Source of the DNA: Candidatus Hydrogenedens sp.
GTDB lineage: Bacteria; Hydrogenedentota; Hydrogenedentia; Hydrogenedentales; CAITNO01
Length of the DNA: 53,096 nt
Direction: 5' to 3'
Assembly (NCBI GenBank): GCA_012522755.1
Contig: JAAYJV010000076.1
Span: forward strand, 1-53,096
A program made the translations under genes and the position numbers. Shown here piece by piece: positions 16,378 through 23,684 of the stretch. The notes under the pieces were generated by a model. The model saw only the letters and a program-made list of their open reading frames with translations. It did no database searches and was not told the origin of the DNA. Every line of letters starts with the position of its first letter. Within the stretch, counting starts at the first letter, position 1.

Positions 16378-18024
16378 TCATTCAGATCGTCTGGGCAGAC
16401 GAACAATAATCGAGGTCCCACCGCCGGTACGGGGCACAGCCTGAATGTCGCCGTCATGGGCCGTGACAATTCGCAGACATACGGCCAGTCCCATCCCTAT
16501 ACCCTGCTTTTTCGCCGTGTAAAAGGGATCGAAAAGATGAGGGATCGTATCGGGCGCAATACCGCAACCAGTGTCATGGAAGGCCAGTTCCACCAGCTGC
16601 TCACGATCAGACACTTCAATCTCTATGAGGCCCTGACCCTCCATGGATTCAACGCTGTTGGTGAGAATATTGTCGCAGAGCTGACGCATCTGGACCGGAT
16701 CGGCCTGTATATAACTCGGGCCATCTTCCCGGATGACCTTCACCTCAATCTTCGGGTACCGCTTCATCAGAGAGCTCCGGATCGCATCCAGAAAAGGGGA
16801 TACTTCAATCTTTTCGCGTTTCATTTCAGGGTTACGGGAGAAGTCGAGGAAGCTCGTGACAATGCTGTTCAGATGCCTGGACTCGCGAAGGACAATGCCG
16901 CACAAACGCTGTGTCAGCGACGTATCGCTCAGATTAGACTGCAGCTCCTCCACGGCACTTTGAAGTGAGGTCAGGGGGTTGCGGATTTCATGGGTCAGCT
17001 CCGTGGCTGATTCACCTACAGCAGCCAGCCGATCATGACGCTGCAGCGTGAGCCGCATTTCTGTTATTTCCGTAATGTCCTGGAAAGTGACGATCAACGC
17101 CTGAATACGATGCTTGCGGTTGAGCATTTTATGGGTCGTAAGTTCAATGACCTGATTGCTCTTCTGCGCTGTCTCCACCATATATTCATAATTCACGTAA
17201 TCACGGCCTGTCCTCAGAGCTATGGCAACAGGACATTCTTCACCCGTACCGCTCAAGGGCGTATCACTGGTATTTCGGCCGACCAGCTCCGATTCCGTCA
17301 TATCCAGAATGGTGCATGCCGCCTTGTTGGCAATGCTGATTCTTCCGTCAAGATCACAGAACAGAAATCCGCTCACCATGTTATCCAGAATCTCTCTCTG
17401 AAAGTGTTTCAGCCTGTTGATCCGTTCGTTCCAATGTCCGCTGATGAGCGCTGTGAGAAAGAGAGCAGTCATCTGGAGCATTAAAGTGTACCAGCTGGGA
17501 AGCATCTGAAGATCCTTGAAAGGTTCAGGGGTCTGCAGAAAGAAGGTATAGCCCATGGCCAGAAGGGCAAAGACAAAGCCATGGAAAAAGCCCATGAGCA
17601 TGCCCGCTTCCAGGATTACTACAACGAAAAGGAAACTGAAATAGCTGCTCCACCCTCCCGTATAGCTGAGTGTCGCAGCCACAATACTGAAATCCAGCAG
17701 AACCTGGGTCCAGATCAGGGTAGGGCTTGCAGTTCTTTGAAAACGAACGGTGATCAGAAACCAGACACTGCAGGCCAGCGCCGCGAGGAAGAGACCGGTG
17801 AGAAGCCAGAGCGCCATATCAGGCTGAGAAATACGCTGGGTTCCCAGACTCGCCAGAAGCAATACGATGATGCGCACCACACCACTGGCCATAAGCCAGT
17901 AAGGCCCACCTTCATATTCGGGCTTCAGCTTGTCAACAATCAGGGCTGATAAGCGATAAAAGGCGGACGTTGAGCTGTGTACAGCGTGTGAAACTCTTTT
18001 TTTTTCTGAAGGAGAGGACTCCAT
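16378..18024 (-). CDS. pilS: Membrane sensor histidine kinase, PilS-like
   Basis: A 548-residue kinase with about six transmembrane helices (residues 45-195), a PAS domain (about 206-320, FQREILDNMVSGFLFCDLDG and the VTFQDITE end), a HisKA domain with phospho-acceptor His345 in THEIRNPLTSL, and an HATPase domain with N-box DNILTNSVES, G1 DTGCGIAP, F-box LFDPFYTAKK and G2 GIGMGLAVC. All catalytic motifs are intact. This layout and its place between pilT and pilR match PilS, which in Pseudomonas senses pilin levels in the membrane. The start has AAGG 10 bases ahead. The stop is 20 bases before, or overlaps, the pilR start depending on which pilR start is used. Confidence 0.88.
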   Translation of the reverse strand: MESSPSEKKRVSHAVHSSTSAFYRLSALIVDKLKPEYEGGPYWLMASGVVRIIVLLLASLGTQRISQPDMALWLLTGLFLAALACSVWFLITVRFQRTASPTLIWTQVLLDFSIVAATLSYTGGWSSYFSFLFVVVILEAGMLMGFFHGFVFALLAMGYTFFLQTPEPFKDLQMLPSWYTLMLQMTALFLTALISGHWNERINRLKHFQREILDNMVSGFLFCDLDGRISIANKAACTILDMTESELVGRNTSDTPLSGTGEECPVAIALRTGRDYVNYEYMVETAQKSNQVIELTTHKMLNRKHRIQALIVTFQDITEITEMRLTLQRHDRLAAVGESATELTHEIRNPLTSLQSAVEELQSNLSDTSLTQRLCGIVLRESRHLNSIVTSFLDFSRNPEMKREKIEVSPFLDAIRSSLMKRYPKIEVKVIREDGPSYIQADPVQMRQLCDNILTNSVESMEGQGLIEIEVSDREQLVELAFHDTGCGIAPDTIPHLFDPFYTAKKQGIGMGLAVCLRIVTAHDGDIQAVPRTGGGTSIIVRLPRRSE

Positions 18025-18052
18025 AGTAGTGGCGCCTTTTCACCCGGGCGGA

Positions 18053-19129
18053 TCAGTGCATCCCTTTGTTGACCAGGCTCTGAAGCCCTTCCGGGTCAAA
18101 ACTGCGTTTGAAGGCCATGTCCATGGTAATGACACCCCGGCGCATGAGCCTATAGAGGGACTGGTTCATGGTCATCATGCCTTCCGCTTTTCCGATTTCG
18201 ATCATGGAGGGAATCTGCTCCAGCTTCTCGGAGCGGATGAGCGAGCGGATGGCGGGATTGGGGATCATGACTTCCAGTGCGACAACCCGGCCGAGTCCGT
18301 CGGCGCGGGGAATAAGCTGCTGCACAACAACGCCTTCCAGCACGAAAGACAGCTGGGTTCGAATTTGCGACTGCTGCGCCGATGGGAAAACGTCCACAAT
18401 TCGGTTGATGGTCTGCAGTGCGTCGTTGGTGTGGAGGGTGGCAAAGGCAAGGTGACCCGTTTCAGCCACAGTCAATGCGGCCTGAATCGTTTCCGGGTCA
18501 CGCATCTCACCGATGAGAATCACATCGGGGTCCTGGCGGAGCACACGTTTCAATGCGGCATTGAATGATTTGGTATCAGAGTGTACTTCACGCTGATTGA
18601 TGATGGACTTACGGTGTCGGTGGAGGTATTCGATGGGATCTTCCACCGTGATGATATGGGTTTTCCGATCCGTATTGATTTTGTTGATGATGGTGGCCAG
18701 GGTCGTTGATTTTCCCCTTCCTGTCGGTCCACAGACAAGGACCAGTCCTACAGGCTTGTGTGCAAATTCGGCAATCACCCGGGGCAGTCCCAGCTCCTCA
18801 AAAGAAAGGATCGTATAGGGAATGGCACGAAAGGCCCCGACAACAGACCCACGGTCTCTGTAGACATTCAGACGGAAGCGGCTCAAGCCTTCCACACCGA
18901 AGGAGAGGTCACATTCTTTTTCATCTTCAAATTCCGCAATCTGCTCTTCGTTCATCACACTGTAAACGAGTTCCTGCGTATCATGACCGTCCAGACGTTT
19001 ATAGCCGCGCAGCGGTTCCATGCTTCCGTTGATACGCACCATGGGCGGCGCTCCCACAACAATATGCAGGTCGCTGGCGCCTTCGTCCACCATTTTGACA
19101 AGCAATTCGCGAATATGGGGGGTTGTCAT
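18053..19129 (-). CDS. pilT: Type IV pilus retraction ATPase
   Basis: A 358-residue hexameric cytoplasmic ATPase that depolymerises the pilus and drives twitching. N-terminal PAS-like region (ASDLHIVVGAPPMVRING), then the RecA-like core: Walker A at 134-142, Asp box ITVEDPIEYLH, Walker B VILIGEMRDPETI, and His box TGHLAFATLHTNDA. The AIRSLIR motif near the C-terminus corresponds to the AIRNLIRE motif needed for PilT retraction function, which supports PilT rather than PilU or PilB. The Walker A reads GPTGRGKST where PilT proteins normally have GPTGSGKST. The ATG start has AGGAG 9 bases ahead. It lies 121 bases behind pilB and 28 ahead of pilS. Confidence 0.95.
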   Translation of the reverse strand: MTTPHIRELLVKMVDEGASDLHIVVGAPPMVRINGSMEPLRGYKRLDGHDTQELVYSVMNEEQIAEFEDEKECDLSFGVEGLSRFRLNVYRDRGSVVGAFRAIPYTILSFEELGLPRVIAEFAHKPVGLVLVCGPTGRGKSTTLATIINKINTDRKTHIITVEDPIEYLHRHRKSIINQREVHSDTKSFNAALKRVLRQDPDVILIGEMRDPETIQAALTVAETGHLAFATLHTNDALQTINRIVDVFPSAQQSQIRTQLSFVLEGVVVQQLIPRADGLGRVVALEVMIPNPAIRSLIRSEKLEQIPSMIEIGKAEGMMTMNQSLYRLMRRGVITMDMAFKRSFDPEGLQSLVNKGMH

Positions 19130-19250
19130 ATATGTTCTCTCCTGATTTTCGCAACGATACTATAGAGGCTGAAGAAGACGATATTATTTCCCCGGGGCTG
19201 ATTCGATTCTCCCCCGGTGAGCAGAAAAAACCAGACTGTCCCTCTTTCCA

Positions 19251-20981
19251 TCAGTCGTCAATGGTATGTTCCAGAACCTGTTCGAGGGTGGTGATTCCTT
19301 TGGCGGCCTTGGCAAGTGCGTTCTGCCGCAAGGTTTTCATGCCACATGCCACGGCCTGTTCTTTGATTTCGTGGCCCGATGCGCGGCCGAGCACCAGAGG
19401 CTGGAGTTCAGGCCAGTTCAACATGACTTCCACCACGGCGACACGTCCCCGGTATCCGGTTTCCTTGCATTTGGAACAGCCAGCCGCCCTGTAAAATTGT
19501 GGATTTTCAATATAATCATGAGGCGTATACTGAATGCGCGTCAACACCTCTTGCGGAATGTTGGCTGGTTGTTTACAGTCATTGCAGATCCGCTTGAGCA
19601 GACGCTGGGCGGCCGCCAGCGCTACGGAGGATTGCACCAGGAAAGGTTCCACATCCATATCGATGAGACGGGGAAAAACACCGGAGGCATCATTGGTATG
19701 GAGGGTACTGAGCACCAGGTGCCCCGTCAGAGCCGCTTTCACAGCCACGTCCGCTGTTTCGCCGTCACGGATCTCACCCACCATGACCACATCAGGGTCC
19801 TGACGCAGAATCTGGCGCAGGGCCTCCGCAAAGGTAAATCCGATACGCTGCCGTACCTGCACCTGGTTCACGCCGAAAAGTTCATATTCAATGGGGTCTT
19901 CCACGGTCACGATGTTCGTATCCATCGTGTTGAGCCGGTGCAGCGCACTGTAAAGCGTAGTTGTTTTACCGCTTCCCGTGGGCCCGGTCATGAGGATCAT
20001 GCCGTGGGGCATGGTGAGCGCTTCTCTGAAGGCCGTCATGGGCTGCGGCTCGAAACCCAGCGAATCGAGATCGAGGGTGAGACTTCCCTGGTCAAGGATA
20101 CGAAGCACAACCTTCTCTCCGTATTTACAGGGAAGGAAGGCTACACGGAAGTCGATTTCACGATCGTTGTAGATCATCCTGGCCCGGCCGTCCTGGGGCA
20201 GACGATGCTCGTCAATGCGGCAACCTGATAAAATTTTCAAGCGCGCGATGAGATTCGGCTGAAGATTTTTGGGAGGCTTGATGGGCGCCTCTTCCAGAGC
20301 ACCGTCAACACGATAACGGATACGCACCAGCTTTTCAAAAGGCTCAATATGAATATCACTGGCACTCATATCCAGACCGCTCTTCAAAATAAGGCGAACC
20401 AATTCACGGACAGGCTCGATTTCAGCACCCGTGGCGATGGTCGAGAGATTTTCCCGCATATCGTCATCGCGATCGGGCATGACCTCTTCAAAACGCTCGG
20501 CGCTTTTGCCCATGATGGTGCTGAGCAACTGATCTTCTGAACTGCCGCCATAGAGCCGGTCAATGGCACCACGCAACTCTGACATGATCCCGACAACAGG
20601 CTCAATATCATATTTGGTGACCATGCGCAGATCATCGATGGCCATGATATTGAGGGGGTCAGCCATGGCCAGGGTCAACACACCGCCCGTAATGGAAACA
20701 GGCAACATCTGATATTGCCGGGCGAGTGATTCGGGCACTTCTTTCAGAACATCCTTGGACACATTGCAGCTGGCCACACGAATGTGCGGAATGCCCAGAT
20801 TATCCGACAGAGTCCCCGCCAGATCCTCTTCATCCAGATACCCCATGCCCACCAGAAGGGAAGGAAGGCTCTGTCCCGTATTACGGTGAACCTCCACACA
20901 CTCAGACAGTTGCGCCTTGTCGACAAGACCTTCTTCGAGCAACATGTCCGGTAGTCGTTTCTTTTGAATCTTGTATGCCAT
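19251..20981 (-). CDS. pilB: Type IV pilus assembly / type II secretion ATPase, PilB/GspE
   Basis: A 576-residue extension ATPase. Residues about 10-145 form the MshEN/GspE-N domain. The core shows Walker A GPTGSGKTT at 333-341, Asp box VTVEDPIEYEL, Walker B VVMVGEIRDGET at about 398-409 and His box TLHTND. The zinc-binding tetracysteine is present (C466-x2-C469 and C502-x2-C505). PilB and GspE are hard to tell apart by sequence; linkage to pilT, pilS and pilR favours PilB, but a GspC-like gene at the left edge means a type II secretion role cannot be excluded. No pilC, pilM-Q or pilin genes are next to it. It starts with ATG after a weak GAG-type site. Confidence 0.9.
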   Translation of the reverse strand: MAYKIQKKRLPDMLLEEGLVDKAQLSECVEVHRNTGQSLPSLLVGMGYLDEEDLAGTLSDNLGIPHIRVASCNVSKDVLKEVPESLARQYQMLPVSITGGVLTLAMADPLNIMAIDDLRMVTKYDIEPVVGIMSELRGAIDRLYGGSSEDQLLSTIMGKSAERFEEVMPDRDDDMRENLSTIATGAEIEPVRELVRLILKSGLDMSASDIHIEPFEKLVRIRYRVDGALEEAPIKPPKNLQPNLIARLKILSGCRIDEHRLPQDGRARMIYNDREIDFRVAFLPCKYGEKVVLRILDQGSLTLDLDSLGFEPQPMTAFREALTMPHGMILMTGPTGSGKTTTLYSALHRLNTMDTNIVTVEDPIEYELFGVNQVQVRQRIGFTFAEALRQILRQDPDVVMVGEIRDGETADVAVKAALTGHLVLSTLHTNDASGVFPRLIDMDVEPFLVQSSVALAAAQRLLKRICNDCKQPANIPQEVLTRIQYTPHDYIENPQFYRAAGCSKCKETGYRGRVAVVEVMLNWPELQPLVLGRASGHEIKEQAVACGMKTLRQNALAKAAKGITTLEQVLEHTIDD

Positions 20982-21014
20982 GCTCTTTTCTCACAATTTG
21001 TACTCAGTCGGCTT

Positions 21015-21020
21015 ATTATA
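21015..21020 (-). promoter_or_regulatory. Candidate -10 element upstream of pilB
   Basis: A perfect TATAAT on the minus strand 35 bases upstream of the pilB start. No good -35 is seen 16-18 bases further up. An inverted repeat (ACTCTGTC and GACAGAGT, about 16 bases apart) lies just upstream at 21047-21078 and could be a regulator site or a weak terminator of the preceding gene. Confidence 0.4.
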
Positions 21021-21111
21021 CTTCATTTTGCTTGAAATATGAGACTCTGTCCTCCAAATCACGCAAAGACAGAGTGCACTCTGAGATACAAGGTACCTTT
21101 TCCGCTGGAAT

Positions 21112-22122
21112 TCATACCCTGTTGTTCCACTCTCCCCGCTCCATGGGATAACGCAGGCCCCATTGTTTTCGCGCCTTATCCAGAATGCCCATAAGTGCAA
21201 TGGATTCATCCAGAGGCATGAGAGGCGATTCGAGCTCATCGGCAAGAAGCGCTTCCATAACCGCTTCCGCTTCGTAGTTGTAGCCATTGCCCTGCAAAGG
21301 CATTTCAATCACTTCCGGCTCTTTTCCTTCCAGGCTGACCGTGATTTTCTCCGCACACCAGAAAGGCGCATGAATATGGATGGAGCCTTTTTCTCCCGTG
21401 ATCACCGCATCCTGGGGTGTCTCCAGGCGGATGGCACTGGAGGTGATGGCCATCTCGCCCTGGGGATAAACCAGGGTCACAACGTTGAGTTCATCCGTAC
21501 CGAGCCGGCCCAGACTCGCCGCTGATATAATATCAGAGGGACTTGATCCGAAGATCATGGAGGCCAGAGAAATGGGATAAATGCCCACATCGAGCAAGGC
21601 TCCTCCGGCGAGTTCAGGAAGGAAAGCGCTCTTGTCTTCTTCATAATCGCCGTAAAAACCGAAGTCGCCCCGCATGAGTACAGGACGACCGATGGCACCC
21701 GACTGCACGAGGCGGCGCACTTCTCCGATAACAGGCAGAAAGCGGGTCCACATGGCTTCCATGAGAAATCTTTTTTCCGCCCGGGCACAGGCAACCAGTT
21801 CAAGAGCTTCTTCCTGATTGACTGTAAAAGGTTTTTCGCACAAGACCGCTTTACCGGCCCGGAGACAGAGCATGGAATTTTCTTTGTGCCAGGGATGAGG
21901 GGTTGCGATATAGACAACATCCACCTCCGGATCCGCAGCCAGGGATTCATAGCTTTCATGCCGGTTTGGAATCTGATAGCGTTCACCAAAGGCTTCAGCC
22001 GTGTCCCGGGTACGGGAGCCCACGGCTCGCAACTCGGCACCCCGGGCGAAAGCCAGCCCTTCAGCGAATTTCCGGGCAATGGTACCTGTCCCGATAATGC
22101 CCCATCGGATCAGTTCAGCCAT
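21112..22122 (-). CDS. Gfo/Idh/MocA-family oxidoreductase
   Basis: A 336-residue NAD(P)-dependent dehydrogenase of sugar-like or diol substrates. Rossmann fold at the N-terminus: IRWGIIGTGTIARKFAEGL. The family active-site motif CEKPF at about residue 95 carries the catalytic Lys. The second domain has GALLDVGIYPISLAS, the form found in dihydrodiol dehydrogenase and NADP-xylose dehydrogenase-like members, where Tyr replaces the usual His-Asp arrangement. The real substrate is unknown. AAGGAG lies 6 bases ahead of the ATG. It follows a transglutaminase-like gene by 80 bases on the same strand and precedes pilB; nothing in the context explains its role. Confidence 0.88.
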   Translation of the reverse strand: MAELIRWGIIGTGTIARKFAEGLAFARGAELRAVGSRTRDTAEAFGERYQIPNRHESYESLAADPEVDVVYIATPHPWHKENSMLCLRAGKAVLCEKPFTVNQEEALELVACARAEKRFLMEAMWTRFLPVIGEVRRLVQSGAIGRPVLMRGDFGFYGDYEEDKSAFLPELAGGALLDVGIYPISLASMIFGSSPSDIISAASLGRLGTDELNVVTLVYPQGEMAITSSAIRLETPQDAVITGEKGSIHIHAPFWCAEKITVSLEGKEPEVIEMPLQGNGYNYEAEAVMEALLADELESPLMPLDESIALMGILDKARKQWGLRYPMERGEWNNRV

Positions 22123-22202
22123 GGTATGCTCCTTTGTGTTGGTCTGTATTCAGATTGACAATGCCGCATGAGGGTATACTGAAAACATGCAGCACCTCTA
22201 TC

Positions 22203-23684
22203 CTATTCAACGGCAACCACTTCTATCTCTATGCGTCCGACAAATGCGACAAGCCTCGCCCATTGATCGATGCCGCCTGTAAAGAATTTGACATGTGTCG
22301 GTGAGGCGTTCCGTTCCCCGAAAGTGGGGTCCAGAGCCATCCATTGGCCAGCATACACTTCCGGCCAGGCATGATAACCAAAAGCCTTCAGATCATCGCT
22401 CCAGGCCAGACCGATGGCAATACGGGCGGGAATATCCAGTGCCCGCGCCAAGGCCGTATAAAGCACTGCATGCTCATTGCAGTCGCCCCGCCGCTGATCC
22501 AGCACCTCCAGAGCACTGGGTACGGAAAGAATGTGTTCCTTCTCAATATGTTCATACATCCAGTCATGAAGCCGCACTGCAGCGATCCAGGGATCTTCCG
22601 TATCACCGGCGATAGCCTGCGCCGCTTCTTTAATGCGCGGATGGTTGGACTGGATGAACAGATCCGGAGCCAGATATTCTTCTGTTTCGGAAGGAGACAA
22701 AGCTTCCTGGCCGGCCATCATTTCCCCTCCCTGTCGTTCAAAGATCCAGCAATCGCCCTCTTTGTACTGACGACTGTCTTCAGGAAGGGTCAACTGTTCC
22801 GTCAGGCCTGAAATACGCAGGGTGAGCCGCTCCACGTCATCAGGAATGGACAGCCCCCGGGGACGTATGGTCAGTGTATCACGTAAAACAGCGGGATCAT
22901 CATGATCCCCTTCTTTAAAGAGATCTTCAGGAGAAATCTTTTTGATTATCAATCCCAACGGTGTCTCAGCCCGGATAATTTCTTCATCGGCTGAAATCCA
23001 GGCCCGGGTCACAATACCGGAAATAGTGGTTTCGATCAATGTGGTTTCCACGGGATGGCCTGATACAGTGAGCGTCTCTTTTCTCAGAGCCTCCAGCTTT
23101 GCCTTGCCCAGAGACATGGTGGCGGGATCAAAAGAATCCAGATAAACCACCTCGCCGGGCTGAAGGCTGGGAAGAGTGGCCGATGAGAGTCCCAGACCTC
23201 CGGAGAGGAGCAGTTTGTTTCCTACCGGCAGGGTGAAAGGCATCTCTTCGCCGGCCGTGTGCATGACCACCTTTATGGTACCCGATTCAACGACACCCAC
23301 CAGCCGCATGTCATGCTCTTCGGCGCGCAAAGTGAAATCGAATTCCCGAAGGCCGTGCAGTGCGGATTGCCACGCCTTCCCCGTGAGGGCGAAGCGTGTA
23401 TTTTTGCCGAAGAGAGGAAGATCCAGGTGAACCGACGCACGGAGTGCGGAGCCCTCTTCATCCTCCCTTCTGGAAGGTGTCGTCTGCAGGTGTACGGAAC
23501 CGGCCAGATGCTCTTCACCGAAATAAAGACCGAGCCAGATGTCTTCGGGCATGTCCACCCGTTTCCAGGTGCCCCCGTGATACAGACGGGGAACAATGGC
23601 CTCCCGGTATACGAGCAGGCCCATCATAATCACCCAGAAAAGCACGAGTATCAGGGGTATCAGATGTTTTGGCGACCGCAACAT
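22203..23684 (-). CDS. Membrane-anchored transglutaminase-like protein
   Basis: Second paralogue of the protein at 8961-10457, sharing its layout: N-terminal hydrophobic anchor (LIPLILVLFWVIMMGLLVY), a beta-rich region that opens with a similar tryptophan-containing WLGLYF segment, and a C-terminal transglutaminase core. The triad is Cys in QRRGDCNEHAVLY, His in GYHAWPEVY, and Asp in MALDPTFGE. The substrate is unknown; a periplasmic peptidase or amidase role is likely for this fold. Start chosen at ATG 23684, which gives a normal anchor helix and overlaps the end of secA by 25 bases; an upstream ATG at 23711 has no ribosome site. The overlap suggests co-translation with secA. Confidence 0.85.
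   Translation of the reverse strand: MLRSPKHLIPLILVLFWVIMMGLLVYREAIVPRLYHGGTWKRVDMPEDIWLGLYFGEEHLAGSVHLQTTPSRREDEEGSALRASVHLDLPLFGKNTRFALTGKAWQSALHGLREFDFTLRAEEHDMRLVGVVESGTIKVVMHTAGEEMPFTLPVGNKLLLSGGLGLSSATLPSLQPGEVVYLDSFDPATMSLGKAKLEALRKETLTVSGHPVETTLIETTISGIVTRAWISADEEIIRAETPLGLIIKKISPEDLFKEGDHDDPAVLRDTLTIRPRGLSIPDDVERLTLRISGLTEQLTLPEDSRQYKEGDCWIFERQGGEMMAGQEALSPSETEEYLAPDLFIQSNHPRIKEAAQAIAGDTEDPWIAAVRLHDWMYEHIEKEHILSVPSALEVLDQRRGDCNEHAVLYTALARALDIPARIAIGLAWSDDLKAFGYHAWPEVYAGQWMALDPTFGERNASPTHVKFFTGGIDQWARLVAFVGRIEIEVVAVE

Noticed and set aside
15131-16444. 437-codon open frame opposite pilR
   Set aside because: Antisense to the sigma54 regulator, no start site or recognisable domain.
19251-20981. 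Naming the extension ATPase gspE because of the GspC-like gene at the left edge
   Set aside because: The pilT, pilS and pilR linkage favours PilB; the GspC-like gene is 19 kb away. The alternative is kept open in the annotation.
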